From Leadbetterella sp964563435 (GTDB lineage: Bacteria > Bacteroidota > Bacteroidia > Cytophagales > Spirosomataceae): a DNA stretch of 64,000 nucleotides. This document shows positions 15,453 through 23,888 of this stretch, one piece after another (position 1 is the stretch's first letter; each line of letters starts with the position of its first letter). Below the pieces are notes generated by a model. The model worked only from the letters and a program-made list of their open reading frames with translations, ran no database searches and was not told the origin of the DNA. The stretch spans positions 10,054 through 74,053 of the forward strand of contig CAZLXI010000024.1 in the NCBI GenBank assembly GCA_964563435.1, read 5' to 3'. The position numbers were made by a program, and so were the translations under genes.

Positions 15453-16367
15453 ATGAAAGCATTGGTACTGGGAGGAGGCTCCCTGAAAGGGGCATGGCAG
15501 GTAGGCGCCATACAGGCGGTTTTCGAACGGGGTTTCTCTCCCGAAATGATCTACGGTATCTCGGCGGGAGCACTGAATGCCTCCTTTCTTGTATCGGAAG
15601 CCGGAAAACAATACCGGAAATACGGGTATACGGACTGGAACTCCGTCAACAAAAAGCTGATCAGCTTCTGGCTGAAAAACATTACCCGGCCCGAAGATGT
15701 TGGCATCCTGAAGTCGTACTGGAGCCTGGGTGTGGATACCATGCTCAGCCGTTTCGACGGCCTGTTGGATGTTAACCCCCTGCATGAGAAGGTAAAAAAA
15801 TATGTTACCCAGGAAGATCTGCAGAAAAGCCCCGTGAAGATCAAGGTAGGGGCCGTGAATGTCCACACCGGGAATATGAAGTATGTTTCGCCTTTCGAAG
15901 ACCATTTCATGGATTACCTGCGGGCGAGCAGCTCCATCCCCATCGTGATGCCGGCCGTTCAGATCGGTAACGACAACCGGGAGATCTACCTCGACGGCGG
16001 CATACGGGAAGTGGTGCCCATCCGCAAAGCCATAGAAGACGGCGCCACCGAAATTTACGCCATCGCCACCCACCCCAGGCACCGGAATATGGAGCCTATC
16101 AACCATCGCAGCCTCCTGAATCTCCTGGAAAGGATCAAGGACATTTCCGTCAATCAGCTGGAGAATAACGATATCGACTGGGCCGAAAGCTATAATGAAA
16201 ACCTGATGTCTGTCTATGGCTTTACCCTGAATAAGAAAATAAAGCTGACGATCATCCGCCCGGACCAAAGCGTGGGCATCAAGCTCACCAGCTTTAACCT
16301 AGACGATATCAAGAATTCCATCAAAAGCGGGTATGTTAAGGGAGATGAAGTGATGAGTAAAGTTTGA
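15453..16367 (+). CDS. patatin-like phospholipase
   Basis: A 304-residue protein with the patatin oxyanion loop GGGSLKGAWQVGA (residues 7-19), nucleophile Ser37 in GISAG and catalytic Asp181 in LDGGIREV, the Ser-Asp dyad of the family. No signal peptide, so cytoplasmic unless exported by another route. Patatins release fatty acids from membrane lipids. The pairing with a thioesterase three bases upstream suggests linked acyl turnover (inference). The open reading frame on the opposite strand (15246-16268) is a shadow. Confidence 0.9.
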   Translation: MKALVLGGGSLKGAWQVGAIQAVFERGFSPEMIYGISAGALNASFLVSEAGKQYRKYGYTDWNSVNKKLISFWLKNITRPEDVGILKSYWSLGVDTMLSRFDGLLDVNPLHEKVKKYVTQEDLQKSPVKIKVGAVNVHTGNMKYVSPFEDHFMDYLRASSSIPIVMPAVQIGNDNREIYLDGGIREVVPIRKAIEDGATEIYAIATHPRHRNMEPINHRSLLNLLERIKDISVNQLENNDIDWAESYNENLMSVYGFTLNKKIKLTIIRPDQSVGIKLTSFNLDDIKNSIKSGYVKGDEVMSKV

Positions 16368-16484
16368 GAGTGAAATCCATAAAAAAGCCCGATGTGTCGA
16401 CACTATTATGAATACAGGCGTTAATTTCGGGATCAGCGGAGTATTCTAAGGGGAAAAATTTAAATTTGTAAAAAATACTATTCA

Positions 16485-18101
16485 ATGAAGCATTTAATTA
16501 TACTGATCTCTTTACTAAGTGGGCTTTCCTCTTCTTTTGCGCAAAAAAATAACACCGCACCGGCCAAACCCAAGCTGGTAGTAGGCATCATTGTAGACCA
16601 GATGCGGGATGAGTACCTGCACCGGTTCAACAGCAAATTCTCTTCCGGCGGATTCAAACGCATGATGGGCGAGGGCTTCACCTGCAGAAATAATCATTAT
16701 CATTACGCTTCAACGGTAACCGGACCCGGCCATGCTCACGTGTTTACCGGCTCATCTCCGGCTATCTCCGGCATTGTAGGTAACGACTGGTATGAGAAAC
16801 CCATCGGAAAACGAATGTATGTAGCAGGTGACTCCACCGTAAGTCTGGTGGGCGAAGGCAGAGCGTCGGCCGGAAAGATGTCGCCGAGGAACCTTAAAGT
16901 TACCACCATCACCGACCAGCTGCGGGTAGCCACCCAGTTTCGCTCCAAAGTGATAGGGATTTCCTTCAAAGACCGTGGCGCCATCATGCCGGCCGGACAT
17001 ACGGGGCAGGCCTATTGGTTTGACGGAAGCAGCACTAACTGGATCACCAGTACTTACTACCGTAATGAGCTGCCGCAATGGGTAAAAGACTTCAATGCTA
17101 AAAAATTACCTTCCGAATATGTCTCACAAAAATGGGAATACCTGTTCCCGGATGATGACTATGCGGAATCAGAAGACGATGATCAGCCGTATGAAGCTAC
17201 GCTTTCCGGCGAAAAATCAGCGGTGTTCCCGCATGCATTATCCCTGGAAAGCTTTACTACTTCCTATTTTTCGAGCAGGCTTACCCGCGAATTCGCGATG
17301 GCGGCCGTGGAAAACGAAAATCTCGGCGGCGGGCCGGTGACCGACTTCCTGACGATCAGCTTTTCGGGCCCCGACTATGCCGGACACGCCTTCGGGCCGC
17401 AGTCCAAAGAAGTACAGGACATTTACCTGCGCCTTGATCGTGAAATAGAGCAGTTGCTGAACTACCTCGACAAAAAGCTGGGCAAAGGCACCTATACGGT
17501 CTTCCTTTCGGCTGACCATGCAGTAGCCAATATTCCCGCCTTTAACGTAAAAAACAACATCCCAGCCGGCGTATTTATAGGAAGAGAGCTGCAAAAAATG
17601 GCCAAAGATGTACTGGAGGAACGCTACGGTGATTTAAAGCTTATCGAATATTACGACAACTACCAGATCTACCTGAACCGGAACCTGATCGCCAAGATGA
17701 ATCTCAGTATAGATGAAATAACCGAAACGCTCAAAAGCAAACTTTCACAGAAAGAGGGAATCTATACGGTGGTCAACATTGCCGATGGCAAAGTAAGCAG
17801 TGTGCCCGAATATTATCAGAAGAAGCTCACCAACCTCTACAATCCGAAAAGGAGTGGTGAGATCATGATCCTGCCCGAACCTGCCTGGTTTGAAGGTGGT
17901 CTGAGAGGTACCACGCACGGCACCATGTACACCTATGATACGCACGTGCCGCTGCTTTTCTTCGGCTGGGGCATCAATCATGGAGAAACCGTGCGGCCCA
18001 CCTATATTTCCGATATCGCCCCCACGGTAGCCATGCTGCTCAAAATCCTGGAACCGAACGGCTCCATTGGCACCCCTATCCAGGAAGTGCTGAAGAAATA
18101 A
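16485..18101 (+). CDS. pafA: PafA-type alkaline phosphatase
   Basis: A 538-residue periplasmic enzyme with a signal peptide (residues 1-20, SSSFAQ). The active-site residues of the Elizabethkingia PafA enzyme are at identical numbers here: Thr79 nucleophile (ASTVTGPGH), Asn100 (GIVGND), Lys162 and Arg164 (FKDRGA). The two-zinc ligands include Asp38 (IVDQM), the SADHA motif and a C-terminal His (GTTHG). It hydrolyses phosphate monoesters with little inhibition by phosphate. A possible -7 box TAAATTTG lies at 16461-16468, but no TTG is at the right distance. A strong terminator follows. Confidence 0.92.
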   Translation: MKHLIILISLLSGLSSSFAQKNNTAPAKPKLVVGIIVDQMRDEYLHRFNSKFSSGGFKRMMGEGFTCRNNHYHYASTVTGPGHAHVFTGSSPAISGIVGNDWYEKPIGKRMYVAGDSTVSLVGEGRASAGKMSPRNLKVTTITDQLRVATQFRSKVIGISFKDRGAIMPAGHTGQAYWFDGSSTNWITSTYYRNELPQWVKDFNAKKLPSEYVSQKWEYLFPDDDYAESEDDDQPYEATLSGEKSAVFPHALSLESFTTSYFSSRLTREFAMAAVENENLGGGPVTDFLTISFSGPDYAGHAFGPQSKEVQDIYLRLDREIEQLLNYLDKKLGKGTYTVFLSADHAVANIPAFNVKNNIPAGVFIGRELQKMAKDVLEERYGDLKLIEYYDNYQIYLNRNLIAKMNLSIDEITETLKSKLSQKEGIYTVVNIADGKVSSVPEYYQKKLTNLYNPKRSGEIMILPEPAWFEGGLRGTTHGTMYTYDTHVPLLFFGWGINHGETVRPTYISDIAPTVAMLLKILEPNGSIGTPIQEVLKK

Positions 18102-18105
18102 TTAT

Positions 18106-18143
18106 AAAACTTCACCGGGTTCACCGGCCCGGCGAAGTTTTTT
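18106..18143 (+). terminator. rho-independent terminator after pafA
   Basis: AAAACTTC (18106-18113) pairs with GAAGTTTT (18134-18141), and inside it CCGGG pairs with CCCGG, with one mismatch. The loop is 8 bases and a T-run ends the structure. It starts four bases after the pafA stop. Confidence 0.75.
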
Positions 18144-18315
18144 GGATAATTACAAACGCAAAATCTTCATTAGACAGTTCAAATTGAGCGATTTGCCTTC
18201 TGATGTGTTTCACTGATCAGGACTTTCTTTTTAACCGGAAAATAACATTTCTTCCATTTTTTCCCCGTAAGTTCCTATATTTATCCTTTCAATAACTCTA
18301 AACCATAGAAAAATT

Positions 18316-18936
18316 ATGGCAGCCTCAAGTGGTTTACCCAGCGACGAGATGCTTTTGCAAGACCTATGGATCCGTTTCAGGGGAGGTGACGGAGAGGCGT
18401 TTGATGACCTGGTCCGCAGGCGGTACCGCACCCTTTTCAACTACGCCACCCGGTTTACAAAAGATCGCGAATTCATCAAAGACTGTGTTCAGGACCTTTT
18501 TCTCGAGCTTTGGGATAAACGGGCAAACCTTATGCCTACACCCTATGTCACCATTTACCTTATCCGATCCCTTCGCAACAACCTGATAAGGAAGCTAAAG
18601 CTTGAAAAACGCCTTAACCTGGCTGAAGACGGAATGGAAAGTTTTCCAGAATTTACTGACGGCTCGACTATAGAAAATGACTGGATACATACCGAAATGT
18701 TATATGAAAACGAAAAAAATATGCGCCGGGCCATCGACCGGCTTCCGAAACGGCAGCAGGAGGTGATTTTCCTGAAATTTTACGAGGGTTTGTCCAATGA
18801 AGAAATCGCCGGCATCATGGAGATCGAACGTCAAACCGTAGCCAGCTTCACCCACCGGGCGTTGATCCAGCTGAAGGCTCTCATGCCTACACTCACCAAA
18901 GCACTGCTGCCCTGGCTTCTGCTTTTTGGATTATAA
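18316..18936 (+). CDS. ECF sigma-70 factor of the SusCD locus
   Basis: A 206-residue sigma factor. Region 2 (~30-95) contains FDDLVRRRYRTLFNYATRF and DCVQDLFLELWDKR; region 4 (~140-190) contains IDRLPKRQQEVIFLKFYEG and the NEEIAGIMEIERQTVASFTH helix-turn-helix. The last ~17 residues (TLTKALLPWLLLFGL) are strongly hydrophobic, as if to contact the membrane. It heads the array sigma-FecR-SusC-SusD; release by the FecR-type anti-sigma should turn on the SusC operon when the receptor meets its substrate (family model). A good Bacteroidota promoter was not seen upstream. Confidence 0.92.
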   Translation: MAASSGLPSDEMLLQDLWIRFRGGDGEAFDDLVRRRYRTLFNYATRFTKDREFIKDCVQDLFLELWDKRANLMPTPYVTIYLIRSLRNNLIRKLKLEKRLNLAEDGMESFPEFTDGSTIENDWIHTEMLYENEKNMRRAIDRLPKRQQEVIFLKFYEGLSNEEIAGIMEIERQTVASFTHRALIQLKALMPTLTKALLPWLLLFGL

Positions 18937-19064
18937 ATACAGCCAGATCTTTCTTCTACCTCTCCTGTTAATATTTTTTTTAAAAAAGATCTCCAAAAAA
19001 GTCTATTGTTTCTGTAAACTATACTATTTCTCTATATAGTAATACTAAAACAGTGAAACAAGCC

Positions 19065-20216
19065 ATGCCCGGTTATGCAGATTTTGAAGTAGGTGATTTC
19101 TTGCGAGACGATTCCTTTACCCGATGGGTCGTTAAGAACAGACCTGATGATACCGCCTTTTGGGAAACATGGCTGCAGGAAAATACGGATCGCAGGGATA
19201 TAGTTTTTGAAGCAAGGCAACTTATCGAAAACCTGAACCTGGCACATGAAAATATTTCCGACGAAGAGCTAACGCAGGAACTCAATAAGCTCTACCGGCT
19301 AAGGACAGGTAAGAAGCGGCTCCCCGTACCGGAATACCGTAGGGGAATATGGAAAAAATGGTATGCCGCAGCTTCTGTATTCCTTTTTTTAACTACCGGA
19401 TTGTTCCTTTATTATCAATTTTCTGAAAAGCCCCGGAAAACGGAAGCACTGACTTATGAAAATCACCGGGCTTTTGACAAATCAGGGCAGCAGTGGACCG
19501 AGTTCATTAACGATGAAACGGATACCAAAGTGGTTTTATTACCTGACGGAAGCAGTGTACAGGTTTTTCCCGGAAGCCGTATACGTTTCCCTGAAGCGTT
19601 CCAGGGCCGATCACGGGAGGTATTTCTCAAAGGCGCCGCCTTTTTTGATGTGACCCCCAATCCCGGCCGGCCGTTTATGGTATACGCCAATGAGCTGGTT
19701 ACAAAAGTGCTCGGTACAAGCTTTACGGTCATGGCTTTCGAAAATGACAAAAACATACAGATCATTGTGAAAACCGGAAAAGTGTCGGTCGCTTCCATAC
19801 CAGATGGAAGAGTGGCTAACGCAGTGACAAATGATGGAAAACACGAGGATAAAGCCTTTGATCCCGGCACGTCCCTGATCCTTACCGCTAACCAGCAACT
19901 CATTTTCAACAGGGAAAAACTGCATTCCACCCGTTCTCTAATCGACAGGCCCGAGCCCGTACGCCATGAGGAGCTGTCATCTGAAGTTGAGATCATTTAT
20001 GAACGGACACCCATCGGGGAAGTTTTTGCTTCTCTCCAGAAAATGTATGAGATCCCGATCCTCTATGACGCTGACATGCTTTCAGGCTGTCAGCTGACAG
20101 CGGAGCTGGGCAATGAACCCTTCTTTGAAAAGCTCATGCTGATCTGCCGTGCCATCGACGCCAGCTATGAAGTCAAAGATGGAAAAATTGAAATAAAAGG
20201 ACGTAAATGCCAGTAA
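19065..20216 (+). CDS. FecR-type anti-sigma factor
   Basis: Taken from the ATG at 19065 (383 residues); a GTG 12 bases earlier is also possible, but MPGYADFEVGDFLRDDSF matches the usual family start. The cytoplasmic N-terminal domain (to ~95) binds sigma. One membrane helix (KWYAAASVFLFLTTGLFLYY) is near residue 105. The periplasmic FecR domain follows (VVLPDGSSVQVFPGSRIRFP, FMVYANELVTKVLGTSFTV), then a C-terminal DUF4974-like part (YERTPIGEVFASLQKMYEI), which resembles the STN fold and likely meets the STN domain of SusC. It transmits the SusC signal to the ECF sigma at 18316. Confidence 0.92.
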   Translation: MPGYADFEVGDFLRDDSFTRWVVKNRPDDTAFWETWLQENTDRRDIVFEARQLIENLNLAHENISDEELTQELNKLYRLRTGKKRLPVPEYRRGIWKKWYAAASVFLFLTTGLFLYYQFSEKPRKTEALTYENHRAFDKSGQQWTEFINDETDTKVVLLPDGSSVQVFPGSRIRFPEAFQGRSREVFLKGAAFFDVTPNPGRPFMVYANELVTKVLGTSFTVMAFENDKNIQIIVKTGKVSVASIPDGRVANAVTNDGKHEDKAFDPGTSLILTANQQLIFNREKLHSTRSLIDRPEPVRHEELSSEVEIIYERTPIGEVFASLQKMYEIPILYDADMLSGCQLTAELGNEPFFEKLMLICRAIDASYEVKDGKIEIKGRKCQ

Positions 20217-20284
20217 TTTAAACAAAAAACCCTTATCCCTATGAAAAAATATTACCACCCGCCCTGATATTTTTCCAAACATCA

Positions 20285-20328
20285 AAAAAGCCGCAGATGC
20301 TACGAACATCCACGGCCTTGATTTTTCC
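20285..20328 (+). promoter_or_regulatory. terminator-like hairpin between fecR and susC
   Basis: GCCG-CA-GATG (20290-20299) pairs with CATC-CA-CGGC (20307-20316) around a 7-base loop, with a two-base internal mismatch, and CTTGATTTTTCC follows. The position suggests partial termination that separates constitutive sigma/fecR from induced susC expression. The 197-base gap otherwise holds only an 8-codon open frame (20241) that looks accidental. Confidence 0.4.
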
Positions 20329-20413
20329 TTCATAACTCTGTCAGTTATCTCCGGCACAAGATGCCATAAGAAGGACATGTATACCAGTTTTTCACTAGTA
20401 CCAGTACAAATCT

Positions 20414-23400
20414 ATGAAAATTACTACCAAACCGCCAAAGGTTTTACTAAAAATCATGCGTCTGACAATGTACCAATTCATCGTATCCGTGGTATGTACT
20501 ACGTTTACCCTCGCCTATCCAAGCGGGGCGCAGGAGTCGCTGAAGCAATGCATTACAGTACATATCGAAGATCAGGAAATCGAAACCGCGTTGAGGAAGA
20601 TCAGTAAACAGTCTTCCATCCGTTTTATTTATAGCCCGCAGCTCATTCAGGCGGGTCGTAAAGTGACCCTCCACGCCAACAACCAGGCGCTGGATCACAT
20701 TCTTAGAACTCTCTTTGATCCTTTGAATATTACCTATGAAATGACCGGCAAGCAACTGGTGCTCAGGGCCGGGCCACGTACTGGTCCGCTACCTGAATCG
20801 TTGCCGCCGCTGCTACCGCCCATGGCAGACCGGACCCTTTCCGGCACCGTAACCGATAACAACGGGGAAACCCTCCCCGGGGTAAGGATAGTCGTAAAAG
20901 GCACTCAGCGGGGTACTACCACGGATGTAAACGGGAAATACTCGCTGCTGATGCCTGAAGAAGAGGTAACGGTCATATTCTCCTATGTGGGTTATATCAC
21001 ACAGGAAATTGTGGTCGGGGATCGTACTAACCTGGATGTCAGCCTCACGGTCGACACCAGGACCCTGGAAGAGGTAGTGGTTGTAGGGTATGGTACCCAG
21101 CGAAAAGAAACCCTCACCGGCGCAGTATCTTCTATCCGGTCGGAGGATATCAAAACAACCAAAACGGAGAACCTGATCAGTAATATCCAGGGAAAAATAC
21201 CCGGACTGCAAATCCGCCAGCGAACCGGAGAACCGGGTACGTTCGATAACCTGGTAAGTATCCGGGGTTATGGAAGTCCTTTGATCGTGATCGACGGGAT
21301 ACCCCGAGACGGGACAGCGGAAATGGCACAGCTCAACCCCGACGATATCGAAAGTATCTCCATCCTTAAAGATGCCGCGGCTTCGATCTACGGTATGAAT
21401 TCTGCCAACGGTGTGATTATCATTACCACCAAAAAGGGAGAAGCAGGCAAAGCCAGGTTTTCCTATTCCAACCTGTTGGGGATAAAAGGAGCTACAGGAC
21501 TGGAACGTACCGTAGACGCCTATACCTATCGCCTCATGAGGAATGAAATGGATAAGAACATAGGCAATGCTCCCTACTACAGCAACGATATCCTGGAAAA
21601 ATACCGGACAGGCGAACCCGGCTATATAGACACCGACTGGATCAGCCTGACGCTGCATGAGAAGGTGTTCCAGCAACAGCACAATTTCTCTGTAAGAGGG
21701 GGATCCGATAAGGTGAAATATTTTACAAGCTTTAGCTATACCGAAGACAACGGGCTTTTGAAAAGTGACATACAAAAATACCGGCGCTATAATTTCCGGG
21801 TATCTACGTCATCCCAACTGACCAATCATCTCCTGCTCAATGTGGCCGTTGCGGGAAGGAATGATCATACGCAAAGCCCGAGAAACGATTTCCTTTGGGT
21901 GTTCAAACCGATCATGGTCAATGACCGCGGCCAGAATTACCACACGATAGCGAATCCTGGCCACATGACAGCACTACCCCCGGAAAATACCAACCCGGTG
22001 GCCATGATGAACCCCGACATCGATGGCTATCGTAGAAACAGCAATATGCAGTACCAGTCCAACCTTGACCTTACCTATACCGTACCTTTCGTGAAAGGAC
22101 TGAAGGCCACCGTATTGACTGCCTACGATGGAAATATCAGGAACATTTCCTCTCTGCAAAGAGCATACGACCTGTATGACTATTATACGGATACACGCCA
22201 AAGCACATTTGGCACGAACCGTTATTCCAATTCCATCAATTTGTTCAGCAGGCTGTTTGCCCGCGGGCAGCTGGAATATAAACGAACCCTTGCGGCATCA
22301 CATAATCTGAATGTGATCGGCGTGACCGAGTTCACCCGTACACGCGTCGATAACCTGTCTGCCGCACGTCAGTTTGCGGACCTTTATACCCACGACATTA
22401 TAGACCAGGGAACTTCAACCACCGCAACAAACGGCGGGAATCGTTCGTTCACCGCGCTGGCGGCCTATTTAACCCGTATAAATTACGATTATGCCGGAAA
22501 ATACCTGCTGGAAGTGGTGGCCAGATACGATGGTTCCTATCGCTATGCCCCCGCTAAACGCTGGGCCTTCTTCCCTTCGGTTAGTGCCGGGTGGCGTATT
22601 TCCGAAGAGTCATTCATTAAAGAAAACCTTCCGTTTCTCTACGACCTAAAGCTGCGGGCTTCCTACGGGGAAAGCGGAAGGGATGTCGGCAATCCTTTTG
22701 AATACGTAGCCGGGTATGTAGGCAGCAGCGGCAGTGGTTACATATTTTCCCCTAACCAGCTGACGATCGGAATGCTCGCTCCAGGTGTTGTCAATGACAA
22801 CCTGTCCTGGATTACGGCAAAAACGAGTAACATAGGCCTGGATTTCGGTTTCTGGAACGGGAAAATCAGCGGGTCTGTGGATGTTTTTGAAAGAAAGAAC
22901 ACCGGCCTGCTCGCCACCCGCATTCAGTCGCTTCCCAACACTTTCGGAGCTTCCTTTCCGCAGGAAAACATCAACTCTAATCTAAACCACGGGATAGAGC
23001 TGGCATTGACCCACAAAGGGAAAATCGGGCGTGATTTCTCTTATGTATTGGGCGTCAATACCACCTATTCACGCGAAAAGCTGCTCCATGTGGAAAGGGC
23101 ACCTTTCACCAGCTCATGGGACAGGTGGAAAAACGGCAACCAGGACCGTTACACCGGCCGCCTCTGGCAATATGATTACAGCGGCAGGTATACTTCGCTG
23201 CAGGATTATGAGACGGCCCCTCTGATGGGAGGTGCACTGGGAAACTCGCGCATGCTACCGGGTAGCTGGGCGCTCATCGATACAAATGGTGACGGCATTA
23301 TCAATGCCAATGACCAGACACCAAACAACTGGGCCTTTGGTAACATCAACCCCCCGTTGCAATACGGCATGACCCTGTCCGGAAACTACCGGGCATTCGA

Positions 23401-23875
23401 TATGAACGTCTTGTTTCAGGGTGCTGCCTTATACTCTATCAACTATCGTAACGACGATATATGGGGCTACGGACGCTATCCCAGCCTGCACAGCAAGTTC
23501 ATGGACCGCTGGCATACTACAGGGCCGGAAGACGACCCGTACAACCCCGGCACCCAGTGGGTAACCGGGTACTACCCTGCCCTGCGCACCAACACAAGCA
23601 ATACCACCGACGGACAACGGATCGATGTCTGGACCCCTCCGGCTACTTACCTGAGGCTTAAAAGCGTAGAGTTGGGATACACCCTTCCGTCAGATTTGCT
23701 GCAGAAGATAAAGTTTAGCGGGCTGAGAATATTTGCCAATGGGTTTAACCTGTTGACGTTCTGCCGGAGGGAATTACGGCAGGCAGATCCCGAACGCCAG
23801 GAAATGGATTGGGATGCCAACCTGACCTACCCCTTAATGAAATCATACAATCTCGGTATTAATATTACCTTTTAA
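20414..23875 (+). CDS. SusC/RagA-family TonB-dependent transporter with STN domain
   Basis: A 1153-residue outer-membrane transporter. After a signal peptide (~35 residues) comes an STN signalling domain (~40-115: VHIEDQEIETALRKISKQ, then IRFIYSPQLI). A CarboxypepD_reg-like domain (~135-215: LSGTVTDNNGETLPGVRIVV) and the SusC TonB-box region EVVVVGYGTQRKETLTGAVS follow, then the plug (NLISNIQGKIPGLQIRQ; SIYGMNSANGVIIITTKKG) and the barrel ending LGINITF. It imports oligosaccharides bound by the SusD lipoprotein encoded next. The STN domain shows that it also signals through the FecR/ECF pair just upstream. Confidence 0.95.
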   Translation: MKITTKPPKVLLKIMRLTMYQFIVSVVCTTFTLAYPSGAQESLKQCITVHIEDQEIETALRKISKQSSIRFIYSPQLIQAGRKVTLHANNQALDHILRTLFDPLNITYEMTGKQLVLRAGPRTGPLPESLPPLLPPMADRTLSGTVTDNNGETLPGVRIVVKGTQRGTTTDVNGKYSLLMPEEEVTVIFSYVGYITQEIVVGDRTNLDVSLTVDTRTLEEVVVVGYGTQRKETLTGAVSSIRSEDIKTTKTENLISNIQGKIPGLQIRQRTGEPGTFDNLVSIRGYGSPLIVIDGIPRDGTAEMAQLNPDDIESISILKDAAASIYGMNSANGVIIITTKKGEAGKARFSYSNLLGIKGATGLERTVDAYTYRLMRNEMDKNIGNAPYYSNDILEKYRTGEPGYIDTDWISLTLHEKVFQQQHNFSVRGGSDKVKYFTSFSYTEDNGLLKSDIQKYRRYNFRVSTSSQLTNHLLLNVAVAGRNDHTQSPRNDFLWVFKPIMVNDRGQNYHTIANPGHMTALPPENTNPVAMMNPDIDGYRRNSNMQYQSNLDLTYTVPFVKGLKATVLTAYDGNIRNISSLQRAYDLYDYYTDTRQSTFGTNRYSNSINLFSRLFARGQLEYKRTLAASHNLNVIGVTEFTRTRVDNLSAARQFADLYTHDIIDQGTSTTATNGGNRSFTALAAYLTRINYDYAGKYLLEVVARYDGSYRYAPAKRWAFFPSVSAGWRISEESFIKENLPFLYDLKLRASYGESGRDVGNPFEYVAGYVGSSGSGYIFSPNQLTIGMLAPGVVNDNLSWITAKTSNIGLDFGFWNGKISGSVDVFERKNTGLLATRIQSLPNTFGASFPQENINSNLNHGIELALTHKGKIGRDFSYVLGVNTTYSREKLLHVERAPFTSSWDRWKNGNQDRYTGRLWQYDYSGRYTSLQDYETAPLMGGALGNSRMLPGSWALIDTNGDGIINANDQTPNNWAFGNINPPLQYGMTLSGNYRAFDMNVLFQGAALYSINYRNDDIWGYGRYPSLHSKFMDRWHTTGPEDDPYNPGTQWVTGYYPALRTNTSNTTDGQRIDVWTPPATYLRLKSVELGYTLPSDLLQKIKFSGLRIFANGFNLLTFCRRELRQADPERQEMDWDANLTYPLMKSYNLGINITF

Positions 23876-23888
23876 CATCGTGAAGATC

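Noticed and set aside
15246..16268. 340-codon open frame on the minus strand
   Set aside because: It lies fully opposite the thioesterase and patatin genes, which carry clear catalytic motifs; its translation has no recognisable domain.
16368..16484. Coding-like minus-strand frame between the patatin and pafA genes
   Set aside because: Stop-free by chance and without any recognisable motif; it overlaps the patatin end and the likely pafA promoter.
20241..20267. 8-codon frame after a possible ribosome site between fecR and susC
   Set aside because: Too short and without features of a leader peptide; could be the remains of a susC start, but this cannot be supported.
20813..21775. 320-codon minus-strand open frame
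   Set aside because: Shadow of susC; no domain of its own.
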